In this document: positions 1 through 8,237 of the stretch, in pieces
How the letters are laid out: every line of letters begins with the position of its first letter
How positions within the stretch are numbered: position 1 is the first letter of the stretch
Assembly (NCBI RefSeq): GCF_900103985.1
Contig: NZ_FNIE01000013.1
Coordinates: forward strand, 1 to 64,000
Source of the DNA: Actinacidiphila guanduensis
GTDB taxonomy: Bacteria > Actinomycetota > Actinomycetes > Streptomycetales > Streptomycetaceae
DNA length: 64,000 nt
Direction of reading: 5' to 3'
The notes under the pieces: generated by a model
What the model saw: the letters and a program-made list of their open reading frames with translations, nothing else
The model's database searches: none
What the model was told of the DNA's origin: nothing
Position numbers and translations under genes: made by a program

Positions 1-1
1 G

Positions 2-121
2 TGTTTCGGTGGTCATAGCGTGAGGGAAACGCCCGGTTACATTCCGAACCCGGAAGCTAAGCCTTTCAGCGCCGATGGTACTGCAGGGGGGACCCTGTGG
101 GAGAGTAGGACACCGCCGAAC
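2..121 (+). rRNA. rrf: 5S ribosomal RNA
   Basis: Structural RNA of the large ribosomal subunit, last gene of an rRNA operon whose 16S and 23S genes lie before the window. The 5' end (TGTTTCGGTGG, 2-12) is complementary to the 3' end (CCGCCGAACA, 113-122), giving the terminal helix of 5S rRNA. The interior carries typical actinobacterial 5S sequence such as CATTCCGAACCCGGAAGC. The exact ends could be off by one or two bases. Confidence 0.96.
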
Positions 122-130
122 AATTCTTGA

Positions 131-163
131 GCCCGGCCCCGGATCTTCGATCCGGGGCCGGGC
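131..163 (+). terminator. rRNA operon terminator hairpin
   Basis: Perfect 15-bp inverted repeat (131-145 with 149-163) with a three-base loop, ten bases after the 5S gene and followed by ATTTGG. The position and strength fit the intrinsic terminator of the rRNA operon. Confidence 0.85.
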
Positions 164-233
164 ATTTGGCGTTTTCCGGGCTGGGGTAGAGTCGCGGCAT
201 CGTCCGCGCGTGAAGTTCATCAGGAGGGGACCC

Positions 234-842
234 GTGGAGGTCCAGGAGACACGGGTGCAAACGGATCGCATCTTCACGATCCCCAACATCCTGAGTATGG
301 CGCGCCTGGTCGGCGTTCCGGTGTTCCTGTGGCTGATTCTGTGGCCGGAGTTCGGCGGGCCGAAGATGGACGGCTGGGCGCTGCTGGTGCTCGCCTTCAG
401 CGGCGTCAGCGACTACCTGGACGGCAAGCTCGCCCGCCGGTGGAATCAGATCAGCGCCCTCGGCCGCGTCCTGGACCCCGCCGCCGACCGGCTGTATGTG
501 CTGTCCACCCTGGTGGGCCTGACCTGGCGCGACATCCTGCCGCTGTGGGTGACCGTGCTGCTGCTGGCCCGCGAGGCGATGATGGCGGTGATGCTGCTGA
601 TTCTGCGGAGGCACCGCTACGGCCCACCCCAGGTGAACTTCATCGGGAAAGCGGCTACCTTCAACCTCATGTACGCCTTTCCGCTGCTCCTGCTGAGCGA
701 CGGCAGCGGATGGCTCGCAACCCTGGCGTCAGTTTTCGGCTGGGCGTTCACCGGATGGGGTACAACCCTGTACTGGTGGGCAGGAATCCTCTACGTGGTG
801 CAGGTCCGGAGACTTGTCCGGGCGGACGCCACGGCTGACTGA
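234..842 (+). CDS. CDP-alcohol phosphatidyltransferase (PgsA-like)
   Basis: Membrane enzyme that moves a phosphatidyl group from CDP-diacylglycerol to an alcohol acceptor in phospholipid synthesis. The full family signature D-x2-DG-x2-AR-x8-G-x3-D-x3-D is present (D60, D63, G64, A67, R68, G77, D81, D85), followed by several hydrophobic helices over about 202 residues. GTG 234 is chosen because AGGAGGG lies at 222-228; GTG 210 is the alternative. The acceptor cannot be read from the sequence. The equivalent mycobacterial locus is called pgsA2 (from memory), so glycerol phosphate or an inositol phosphate are both possible. Confidence 0.88.
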   Translation: MEVQETRVQTDRIFTIPNILSMARLVGVPVFLWLILWPEFGGPKMDGWALLVLAFSGVSDYLDGKLARRWNQISALGRVLDPAADRLYVLSTLVGLTWRDILPLWVTVLLLAREAMMAVMLLILRRHRYGPPQVNFIGKAATFNLMYAFPLLLLSDGSGWLATLASVFGWAFTGWGTTLYWWAGILYVVQVRRLVRADATAD

Positions 843-865
843 GTCACGAGGAGGACGTTTCCGAC

Positions 866-3361
866 ATGAAGGCGGTTGTGATGGCCGGCGGCGAGGGCAC
901 TCGCCTTCGCCCGATGACATCGAGCATGCCGAAGCCTCTGTTGCCGGTGGTGAATCGCCCCATCATGCAGCACGTGCTGAACCTGCTCAAGCGGCACGGA
1001 CTCACCGAGACAGTGGTGACCGTCCAGTTCCTCGCGTCCCTGGTGAAGAATTATTTCGGGGACGGCGAGGAATTGGGAATGGAGCTCACTTATGCCAACG
1101 AGGAGAAACCGCTGGGGACGGCCGGAAGCGTCAAGAACGCCGAGGAGGCGCTGAAGGACGACTCCTTCCTGGTGATCTCCGGTGACGCCCTGACAGATTT
1201 CGACCTCACCGAACTGATCGCATTCCACCGCCGCAAGGGCGGACTCGTCACGGTCTGCCTGACGCGGGTGCCCAACCCGCTCGAGTTCGGCATCACCATT
1301 GTGGACGACGAGGGCAAGGTCGAGCGGTTCCTGGAAAAGCCCACCTGGGGCCAGGTCTTCTCCGACACGGTGAACACCGGCATCTACGTGATGGAGCCCG
1401 AGGTCTTCAACTACGTCGAGCCCGACGTGTCCGTGGACTGGTCCGGCGATGTCTTCCCGCAGTTGATGAAGGAAGGCAAGCCGATCTACGGCTATGTCGC
1501 CGAGGGCTACTGGGAGGACGTCGGTACCCACGAGAGCTATGTGAAGGCGCAGGCCGATGTCCTGGAGGGCAAGGTCGACGTCGACATCGACGGCTTCGAG
1601 ATCTCCCCGGGCGTGTGGGTCGCCGAGGGCGCCGAGGTGCACCCCGACGCGATCCTGCGCGGCCCGCTCTACATCGGCGACTACGCCAAGGTCGAGGCCG
1701 GCGCCGAGATCCGCGAGCACACCGTCGTCGGGTCCAACGTCGTGGTGAAGTCCGGTGCCTTCCTGCACAAGGCCGTCATCGCCGACAACGTCTACATCGG
1801 CCCGCAGACCAACCTGCGCGGCTGCGTGATCGGCCGCAACACCGACGTCATGCGGGCCGCGCGGATCGACGAGGGCGCCGTCATCGGTGACGAGTGCCTG
1901 ATCGGCGAGGAGTCCATCATCGCCGGCAGCGTGCGCGTCTACCCGTTCAAGACGGTGGAGGCCGGCGCCTTCGTCAACACCTCGGTGATCTGGGAGTCCC
2001 GCGGCCAGGCGCACCTGTTCGGCGCCCGCGGTGTCTCCGGCATCCTCAACGTGGAGATCACCCCCGAGCTCGCGGTACGGCTCGCGGGCGCGTACGCGAC
2101 CACGCTGAAGAAGGGCGCCACCGTCACCACGGCCCGCGACCACTCCCGCGGTGCCCGCGCCCTGAAGCGCGCGGTCATCTCGGCCCTGCAGGCCAGCGCC
2201 ATCGACGTGCGCGACCTGGAGAACGTGCCGATGCCGGTGGCGCGCCAGCAGACCGCCAGGGGCGGCGCCGGCGGCATCATGATCCGCACCAGCCCGGGCC
2301 GACCGGACTCGCTGGACATCATGTTCTTCGACGAGCGCGGCGCCGACCTCTCGGCCGCCGGCCAGCGCAAGCTGGACCGCGTCTTCGCCCGCCAGGAGTA
2401 CCGCCGGGCCTTCCCCGGCGAGATCGGCGACCTCACCTTCCCGGCCACGGTCTTCGACTCCTACACGGGTGCGCTGCTGCGGGCCGTGGACACCTCCGGC
2501 ATCGCCGAGTCCGGCCTGAAGGTCGTGGTGGACGCCGCCAACGGCAGTGCGGGCCTGGTGCTGCCCAGCCTGCTCGGCCGGCTCGGCGTGGACGCGCTGA
2601 CCATCAACCCCGGCCTGGACGAGGCCCGGCCCACCGAGACCGAGCAGGCGCGCAGGGAGGGCCTGGTGCGGTTGGGCGAGATGGTCGCCTCCGCGCGGGC
2701 CGCCTTCGGGGTGCGCTTCGACCCGGTCGGCGAGCGGATGTCGCTGGTGGACGAGCGCGGCCGGATCGTCGAGGACGACCGCGCCCTGCTGGTGCTGCTC
2801 GACCTGGTCGCCGCGGAGCGGCGCAGCGGGCGGGTGGCGCTGCCGGTGACCACCACCCGGATCGGCGAGCAGGTGGCCGCGTACCACGGCACGCAGGTGA
2901 CGTGGACGACGACCTCGCCCGACGACCTGACCCGCGTCGGCCGCGAGGAGGGCACGATCTTCGGTGGCGACGGCCGCGGCGGCTTCATCGTCCCGGAGTT
3001 CAGCAGCGTCTTCGACGGCGCGGCGGCCTTCGTACGGCTGATCGGCCTGGTGGCCAGGACGCAGCTCACCCTCAGCCAGATCGACGCCCGCATCCCCAAG
3101 GCGCACGTGCTCAAGCGCGACGTGCCGACGCCGTGGGCGGTCAAGGGCTCGGTGATGCGGCGCGTGGTGGAGGACGCCGGCGACCGGTCGGTGGACACCA
3201 CCGACGGTGTGCGGGTGGTGGAGTCCGACGGGCGCTGGGTGATGGTGCTGCCCGACCCGGCGGAAGCCGTCACCCACCTGTGGGCGGAGGGCCCGGATGA
3301 CGCCTCGGCGCAGGCCCTGCTGGACGAGTGGTCGCAGGCCGTGGAGAACGCCGGACGGTGA
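866..3361 (+). CDS. mannose-1-phosphate guanylyltransferase / phosphomannomutase-like fusion
   Basis: An 831-residue protein with three parts. Residues 1-240 are a nucleotidyltransferase with the sugar-phosphate signature GGEGTRLRP (8-16) and PKPLLP. Residues about 250-370 are left-handed beta-helix repeats. The rest resembles a phosphohexomutase. The first part should make an NDP-sugar such as GDP-mannose for cell envelope glycans. In the mutase part the catalytic and metal motifs are altered: TSPG near 475 instead of TASHNP, DPVGER at 619 instead of DGDGDR, and GGDGRG at 700 instead of GEESGH. Mutase activity is therefore doubtful. ATG 866 has GAGGAGGA upstream and starts 23 bases after the pgsA-like gene, so an operon is likely. 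Confidence 0.88.
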   Translation: MKAVVMAGGEGTRLRPMTSSMPKPLLPVVNRPIMQHVLNLLKRHGLTETVVTVQFLASLVKNYFGDGEELGMELTYANEEKPLGTAGSVKNAEEALKDDSFLVISGDALTDFDLTELIAFHRRKGGLVTVCLTRVPNPLEFGITIVDDEGKVERFLEKPTWGQVFSDTVNTGIYVMEPEVFNYVEPDVSVDWSGDVFPQLMKEGKPIYGYVAEGYWEDVGTHESYVKAQADVLEGKVDVDIDGFEISPGVWVAEGAEVHPDAILRGPLYIGDYAKVEAGAEIREHTVVGSNVVVKSGAFLHKAVIADNVYIGPQTNLRGCVIGRNTDVMRAARIDEGAVIGDECLIGEESIIAGSVRVYPFKTVEAGAFVNTSVIWESRGQAHLFGARGVSGILNVEITPELAVRLAGAYATTLKKGATVTTARDHSRGARALKRAVISALQASAIDVRDLENVPMPVARQQTARGGAGGIMIRTSPGRPDSLDIMFFDERGADLSAAGQRKLDRVFARQEYRRAFPGEIGDLTFPATVFDSYTGALLRAVDTSGIAESGLKVVVDAANGSAGLVLPSLLGRLGVDALTINPGLDEARPTETEQARREGLVRLGEMVASARAAFGVRFDPVGERMSLVDERGRIVEDDRALLVLLDLVAAERRSGRVALPVTTTRIGEQVAAYHGTQVTWTTTSPDDLTRVGREEGTIFGGDGRGGFIVPEFSSVFDGAAAFVRLIGLVARTQLTLSQIDARIPKAHVLKRDVPTPWAVKGSVMRRVVEDAGDRSVDTTDGVRVVESDGRWVMVLPDPAEAVTHLWAEGPDDASAQALLDEWSQAVENAGR

Positions 3362-3445
3362 GCCCCGGCGCCCCGGAAGGGTGCGCCGGCCCCCGCCGAT
3401 CGGTGATCTTCGGCACGAACGGCTCACCGTGAGGGGTCCGTTCGA

Positions 3446-4390
3446 GTGCCGACCACTCGACGTGCGACGATGTCCCGCATGCCGCCGCAGCAACCCGATC
3501 GGAGCAGCCCCGCGCCCGGGGCTGCTCCGCGGCGCCCTGATGCGTCCATGTCGCTGCTGACCACGATCATGGAGCACAGCCTCGACGACGGGTACGCCGA
3601 GGCCGCCGCCCGCCGCGGCGCGACCGGCACCTCGCGGCTGCCGAAGGCGCTGAGCGGGAAGCTGGGGCTCGCCCTCGGCCTGGTGCTGGCCGCGATCGTG
3701 GTGACCGTGGGCGCCGCCCAGGCGCAGTTCTCCGCGCCCACCGAGGCCAAGGAGCGGCAGCGGCTGATCGACCGCATCCAGGCCGACACGCGCGACGCCG
3801 ACGCCCTGCAGAAGGACGTGGACACCCTGCGCGGCACGGTCGCAGGCGAGCAGCAGTCGGCGCTGAACCGGCCGGACGGCGACGCCGACCGCACCCTGGA
3901 GCTGATGGCGGCCGCCACACCGGCCCAGGGGCCCGGGGTGAAGCTGGTGGTGGACGACGCGGCGGAGGCGTCCGAGGGCGGCACGGGCGGGCCGCGGGAG
4001 AGCGACAGCTTCTCCGACACCGGGCGGGTCCGCGACCGCGACATGCAGCACGTGGTGAACGGCCTGTGGTCCTCGGGCGCGGAGGCCGTCTCGATCAACG
4101 GGCAGCGGTTGACGGCTCTGTCGGCCATCCGGGCGGCCGGGCAGGCCATACTGGTCGACAACAAGCCGCTGGTGCCGCCGTACACGGTGCTGGCGATCGG
4201 GGACGGGAAGAAGTTGAGCACGGCATTCCGGCACAGCGCGGACGGTGAGTACCTCCACGTGCTGCAGACCACCTACGGGATTCGGGCCTCGGTCAGCGTG
4301 CAGTCGCACATCGAGCTGCCGGCCGCGCCCAGCCTGATCCTGCGGTACGCGACGCCGGACCCCGCCGTGACCGGGAGGGGTGGACAGTGA
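3446..4390 (+). CDS. DUF881 family membrane-anchored protein (first copy)
   Basis: Protein of unknown biochemical role with a cytoplasmic N-terminus, one membrane segment (about residues 74-93), a coiled-coil stretch (about 97-130) and a DUF881 domain that would lie outside the membrane. DUF881 genes flank the small basic protein gene here as in other actinobacteria, which suggests a shared envelope or division role (inference). GTG 3446 has GAGGGG nine bases upstream; in-frame ATGs at 3470 and 3479 are alternatives. The stop overlaps the next gene as GTGA, so translation is probably coupled. Confidence 0.85.
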   Translation: MPTTRRATMSRMPPQQPDRSSPAPGAAPRRPDASMSLLTTIMEHSLDDGYAEAAARRGATGTSRLPKALSGKLGLALGLVLAAIVVTVGAAQAQFSAPTEAKERQRLIDRIQADTRDADALQKDVDTLRGTVAGEQQSALNRPDGDADRTLELMAAATPAQGPGVKLVVDDAAEASEGGTGGPRESDSFSDTGRVRDRDMQHVVNGLWSSGAEAVSINGQRLTALSAIRAAGQAILVDNKPLVPPYTVLAIGDGKKLSTAFRHSADGEYLHVLQTTYGIRASVSVQSHIELPAAPSLILRYATPDPAVTGRGGQ

Positions 4391-4719
4391 TCGCCGTACT
4401 GGGCCTCGTGGTGGGCGTCGTGGTCGGACTCGTGGTCCGCCCGGTGGTGCCCTCCGGCTTCGAGCCCTACCTGCCCATCGCCGTGGTGGCCGCGCTCGAC
4501 GCCGTCTTCGGCGGCCTGCGGGCCATGCTCGACGGGATCTTCGACGACAAGGTCTTCGTCGTCTCCTTCCTGTCCAACGTGGTGGTGGCGGCGCTGATCG
4601 TCTTCCTCGGCGACAAGCTCGGGGTGGGCGCCCAGCTGTCGACCGGCGTGGTGGTCGTCCTCGGCATCCGGATCTTCTCCAACGCGGCCGCGATCCGCCG
4701 CCATGTCTTCCGGGCGTGA
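4387..4719 (+). CDS. sbp: small basic protein, DUF1290 family
   Basis: A 110-residue, almost entirely hydrophobic protein with about three membrane helices and the short hydrophilic turn FGGLRAMLDG that is typical of DUF1290/Sbp. Its molecular function is unknown. Position between two DUF881 genes is the conserved arrangement. It starts at GTG 4387 inside the stop of the preceding gene (GTGA) and ends eight bases before the preferred start of the next, so the three genes look like one translational unit. Confidence 0.88.
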   Translation: MIAVLGLVVGVVVGLVVRPVVPSGFEPYLPIAVVAALDAVFGGLRAMLDGIFDDKVFVVSFLSNVVVAALIVFLGDKLGVGAQLSTGVVVVLGIRIFSNAAAIRRHVFRA

Positions 4720-4726
4720 ACCGGGC

Positions 4727-5623
4727 ATGACCGAGGAGCACCACCACCACCGGCACGAGCCCAAGCACGAGCGGCACGAGCACCGGCACGATCACAAGCA
4801 CGACGGCAGGGCCCCGCAGGAGCCCGCCGGGCCCGCCGCCGAGCCCGAGGACGAGGCCGCGGGTGCGAGCGCCGGGCCGGCCGCCGCGCAGGACAAGGCC
4901 CCCGCCGTGACCGGGCGGCAGCGGCTGAAGGCCGGGCTGTGGCCGCCGCGGCTGACCCGCGCCCAGCTGATCGTCGCGCTGCTGCTGTTCGTGCTGGGCT
5001 TGGGCCTGGCCATCCAGGTGCGCACCACGAGCGACAACGGCACCCTGCGCGGCGCCCGCCAGGAGGACCTGGTGCGCATTCTCACCGAGCTGGACAACCG
5101 CAGCCAGCGGCTCCAGGACGAGAAGCGCGGCCTGGAGAGCCAGCGCAGCGAGCTGGAGACCAGCTCCGACCAGGCCGCGGAGGCGCTGAAGCAGACCCGG
5201 CAGAAGGCGCGCGAGCTCGGCGTGCTGGCCGGCACCGAGGCCGCCCAGGGGCCCGGTATCACGCTGACGATCACCGACCCGCACGGCGGGGTGGAGTCCG
5301 ACTCGCTGCTGGACACCGTCCAGGAGCTGCGGGCGGCCGGTGCGGAGGCGATCCAGATCAACAATGTGCGCGTCGTGGCGGGCACCTACTTCACCGACAG
5401 CGGAAGTGGCGTGCGGATCGACGGGCACCAGGTGGCACAGCCCTACGTCGTCAAGGTCATCGGCAACCCGCCGGACCTCGAACCGGCGCTGAACATCCCC
5501 GGAGGGGTCGTGCAGACGCTGGAGAAGGAGCAGGCCACCGCGGATGTCGTCAGGTCGCAGAAGATCACTGTGGACGCCTTGCGGCCGCAGAAGCAGCCTG
5601 ACTACGCTCGGTCATCCCAGTGA
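4727..5623 (+). CDS. DUF881 family protein with histidine-rich N-terminus (second copy)
   Basis: Same architecture as the first DUF881 protein: cytoplasmic tail, one membrane helix (LIVALLLFVLGLGLAIQV), a charged coiled coil (LTELDNRSQRLQDEKRGLES) and the DUF881 domain ending in a conserved VKVIGNP-type strand. The tail is unusual, with eleven histidines in the first 25 residues, and may bind metal or may simply be low-complexity. ATG 4727 avoids overlap with sbp; ATG 4703 would overlap it by 17 bases. Neither start has a strong ribosome-binding site, so coupling to sbp is likely. Confidence 0.85.
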   Translation: MTEEHHHHRHEPKHERHEHRHDHKHDGRAPQEPAGPAAEPEDEAAGASAGPAAAQDKAPAVTGRQRLKAGLWPPRLTRAQLIVALLLFVLGLGLAIQVRTTSDNGTLRGARQEDLVRILTELDNRSQRLQDEKRGLESQRSELETSSDQAAEALKQTRQKARELGVLAGTEAAQGPGITLTITDPHGGVESDSLLDTVQELRAAGAEAIQINNVRVVAGTYFTDSGSGVRIDGHQVAQPYVVKVIGNPPDLEPALNIPGGVVQTLEKEQATADVVRSQKITVDALRPQKQPDYARSSQ

Positions 5624-5729
5624 GGTGGGGGGTCGGGGCACTGGTGGCGTGTCGAGTGGTGGAAACTGTGAGTAGCGAGAGTTCGTCCTGCCCCACGGGC
5701 GGGTCTGCTTCTTCCAAGGGGAATCGCCC

Positions 5730-6524
5730 GTGAAGTTGTTTGGGAAGTTGTTCGGCAAGAGCGCGCGCCAGTCGGGGGACCCGGCGACCGCGCGGCACCG
5801 CGCGCCGCGGGGTCTCCAGGAGGAGCCCGGCCGCGGCCAGGAGGGCGGCGACCGGCCGCTGTTCCGCAACGAGCCGTCCGGCAGCGGCGGCGGCTTTTCC
5901 GCCGCGCCCGGCGTGGCGCCTGTTGACCCCGGTTCGGCCCCCCGCATAGGTTTCGGGGAACCATCGGCCGCTACGGGTGGAGGCTACGGGGTGCTGGTCT
6001 GCGGCAGGTGCGGTCACAGCAACGCGGAGGCGAGCCGCTTCTGCAACAACTGCGGTGCGCCGTTGCGCGGGGGCGCCGTCCCCGCCGAGCGCTCCTCGGA
6101 GACGACCTCCACGATCTCGATCTCCGGCATCGAGGCGTACGAGGCGGAGGCCACCGGCCAGACCCCGGTGCCGTCGCTGTCGCCCGAGGCGCAGGCCGCC
6201 GTGGAGGCGCTGCCGGCCGGCTCGGCGCTGCTGGTGGTCCGCCGCGGCCCGAACTCCGGCAGCCGCTTCCTGCTGGACGACGCGGTGACCACCGCCGGCC
6301 GGCACCCGCAGAGCGACATCTTCCTGGACGACGTGACGGTCTCGCGCCGGCACGTGGAGTTCCGCCGGGAGGCCGACGGCTCCTTCAGCGTCTCGGACGT
6401 CGGCAGCCTCAACGGCACCTACGTCAACCGGGAGCGGATCGACTCGGTACGGCTCGGCAGCGGCGACGAGGTGCAGATCGGCAAGTACCGGCTGGTGTTC
6501 TACGCGAGCCAGCGGAGTCTGTGA
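5730..6524 (+). CDS. GarA/OdhI-like FHA-domain protein with zinc ribbon
   Basis: A 264-residue protein. Residues 91-108 form a CxxC-x10-CxxC zinc ribbon (C91, C94, C105, C108). Residues 124-127 read ETTS, the site phosphorylated by PknB-type kinases in mycobacterial GarA and corynebacterial OdhI (known for the family). An FHA domain spans about 165-260 with GRHPQSDIFLDDVTVSRRH and LNGTYV. In those relatives the unphosphorylated protein binds and restrains 2-oxoglutarate dehydrogenase and glutamate dehydrogenase, and phosphorylation locks it onto its own FHA domain. The same role is inferred here. GTG 5730 follows AAGGGGA. The zinc ribbon and long glycine/proline-rich N-terminus distinguish it from the shorter mycobacterial protein. 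Confidence 0.88.
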   Translation: MKLFGKLFGKSARQSGDPATARHRAPRGLQEEPGRGQEGGDRPLFRNEPSGSGGGFSAAPGVAPVDPGSAPRIGFGEPSAATGGGYGVLVCGRCGHSNAEASRFCNNCGAPLRGGAVPAERSSETTSTISISGIEAYEAEATGQTPVPSLSPEAQAAVEALPAGSALLVVRRGPNSGSRFLLDDAVTTAGRHPQSDIFLDDVTVSRRHVEFRREADGSFSVSDVGSLNGTYVNRERIDSVRLGSGDEVQIGKYRLVFYASQRSL

Positions 6525-6574
6525 CCTGCCCGACCCGGCCCGGGAGATCCCGGGGAACCCCGAGGAAGGTGTGC

Positions 6575-7324
6575 ATGCCGAGAACGCCAGGCGGTGCCGG
6601 GGACGGCACCGCCGCCGTGTCCGCCCGGGCCGACGGCCCGCTGATGAGCATCGGCGCGGTGCTGTCCCGGCTGCGGGACGAGTTCCCCGAGGTGACCATC
6701 TCCAAGATCCGCTTCCTTGAGGCGGAGGGGCTGGTGGAACCGCAGCGCACGCCCTCGGGGTACCGGAAGTTCAGCGCCGCCGACGTGGAGCGGCTGGCGT
6801 ACGTGCTGCGGGTGCAGCGCGACCACTACCTGCCGCTGCGGGTGATCCGGGAGCACCTGGACGCCCTGGACCGCGGGGAGCCGGTGGCGCTGCCGGGCCC
6901 CGCGGAGTCCCGCGAGGTGCTGGACGGCAGCCTGGAGCCCGAGGCGGCCGCGGTGCGGCTGCGGATCGGCCGCGAGGAGCTGCTGGCCGCCACGGGGGCC
7001 GACGGCGACACGCTGGCGGAGTGGGAGTCCTACGGGCTGGTCGAGGCCGGCGGCGACGGCGGTTACGACGCCGACGCGGTGGCGATCGGCCGGCTCGTCG
7101 CGGAACTGGGCGCCTTCGGCCTGGAGCCGCGGCACCTGCGGGCGGTGAAGGCGGCCGCCGAGCGCGAGGCCGGCCTGATCGAGCAGGTGGTGGCGCCGCT
7201 GCGGCGGCACCGCAACCCGCAGACCCGCACCCGCGCCGAGGCGAGCACCCGCGAGCTGGCGGCGCTGGCGGTGCGGCTGCATGCCGCGATGGTGTACTCG
7301 GCGCTGCGGCTGCGGCTCGACTGA
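6575..7324 (+). CDS. ftsR: MerR-family transcriptional regulator, FtsR type
   Basis: A 249-residue regulator with a MerR winged helix near the N-terminus (MSIGAVLSRLRDEFPEVTIS, then SKIRFLEAEGL and RTPSGYRKFS) and a long helical C-terminal part. Sequence and position behind the FHA gene match the family named FtsR in corynebacteria, a regulator of ftsZ, and Rv1828 in M. tuberculosis. Control of cell division genes is inferred by orthology. ATG 6575 has GAGGAAGG six bases upstream, and the gene starts 50 bases after the FHA gene. Confidence 0.85.
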   Translation: MPRTPGGAGDGTAAVSARADGPLMSIGAVLSRLRDEFPEVTISKIRFLEAEGLVEPQRTPSGYRKFSAADVERLAYVLRVQRDHYLPLRVIREHLDALDRGEPVALPGPAESREVLDGSLEPEAAAVRLRIGREELLAATGADGDTLAEWESYGLVEAGGDGGYDADAVAIGRLVAELGAFGLEPRHLRAVKAAAEREAGLIEQVVAPLRRHRNPQTRTRAEASTRELAALAVRLHAAMVYSALRLRLD

Positions 7325-7451
7325 GGCCGTCCGGGTCCGCGGGTCCCGGCAGCCCGCGGGCGGGCCTTCACGGTGCCTTCACGGGACGTGCCCGGCCACC
7401 GGGTGGCGGCACCAGGCCGTGCCCGACTACCCAAACCCGGCGGGCACGGCC

Positions 7452-7457
7452 TAGGGT
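7452..7457 (+). promoter_or_regulatory. -10 box (TAGGGT) for a leaderless start of the DUF151 gene
   Basis: TAGGGT ends seven bases before GTG 7464, and no ribosome-binding site precedes that codon. This is the spacing expected if the transcript begins at the start codon. No convincing -35 box is visible. Confidence 0.5.
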
Positions 7458-7463
7458 TGCTGT

Positions 7464-7937
7464 GTGAACGAGCTCGACGTTGTGGGTGTCCGGGTCGAAA
7501 TGCCCTCCAACCAACCGATCGTGCTCCTGCGTGAAGTGGGAGGCGACCGGTACCTGCCCATCTGGATCGGGCCGGGCGAGGCGACGGCCATCGCATTCGC
7601 GCAGCAGGGCATGACGCCTGCGCGACCGCTGACTCACGACCTCTTCAAGGACGTGCTCGAGGCGGTGGGACAGACGCTGACGGAGGTGCGTATCACGGAC
7701 CTGAGGGAAGGCGTGTTCTACGCGGAGCTGGTGTTCGCCAGCGGGGTCGAGGTGAGCGCGCGCCCGTCGGATGCCATAGCGCTCGCGCTGCGTACCGGGA
7801 CCCCGATCTACGGGAGCGACGGCGTGCTCGATGACGCGGGCATCGCCATCCCGGACGAGCAGGAGGACGAGGTCGAGAAGTTCCGCGAGTTCCTCGACCA
7901 GATCTCGCCCGAGGACTTCGGGACCAGCAACCAGTAG
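7464..7937 (+). CDS. DUF151 (bifunctional nuclease-like) family protein
   Basis: A 157-residue cytoplasmic protein covering the whole DUF151 domain. Diagnostic stretches are MPSNQPIVLLREVGGDRYLPIWIG near the N-terminus, ARPLTHDLF, and RPSDAIALALRTGTPI. Some family members have nuclease activity in vitro; the physiological substrate is unknown. An acidic tail follows the domain. The gene sits between two MerR regulators, as Rv1829 does in M. tuberculosis. GTG 7464 is probably leaderless. Confidence 0.85.
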   Translation: MNELDVVGVRVEMPSNQPIVLLREVGGDRYLPIWIGPGEATAIAFAQQGMTPARPLTHDLFKDVLEAVGQTLTEVRITDLREGVFYAELVFASGVEVSARPSDAIALALRTGTPIYGSDGVLDDAGIAIPDEQEDEVEKFREFLDQISPEDFGTSNQ

Positions 7938-8237
7938 GCGCGCGGTAGGCACACGGCAACCGCCCGGTGGCGGACGGGACCCGCGCCGCCGGCCGGCAGG
8001 TCGGCACGTGCGGACCCGGCTTGGTGGGAGCCCGGTGGGGCAAGGTTGGCCCGTTTGCGCCCAACCGGGGTGTCGTTCCCGCTCTGCGGTCGGATGAAAC
8101 CACTCCTGGGGTGGATTTCACTCGGCGTGCCGAGCGTGGCGATCGTTGACGCACGTGTGACGACTGCCTACCGTCAGAATGGAAAGTCCGGTGGCACGTG
8201 ACACGCGGCCACCGGATGTGGAGGGACGGAGGGCGGC
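7938..8237 (+). other. intergenic region holding the promoter of the second MerR gene
   Basis: Three hundred bases without a convincing gene. The last 100 bases hold the promoter described separately. The rest is less regular in third-position GC than the flanking genes, and no hairpin or RNA family was recognised in it. Confidence 0.6.
8146..8174 (+). promoter_or_regulatory. vegetative-type promoter for the second MerR gene
   Basis: TTGACG (8146-8151) and TACCGT (8169-8174) are 17 bases apart, close to the HrdB/sigma-70 consensus of Streptomyces. Transcription would begin near 8181, leaving about 57 bases of leader before GTG 8238. Confidence 0.75.

Noticed and set aside
791..5428. Very long minus-strand open frame (1545 codons) across the first gene block
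   Set aside because: It lies antisense to five well-supported genes, has repetitive Gly/Val/His/Arg-rich composition and no recognisable domain. Long antisense frames are normal in such GC-rich DNA.
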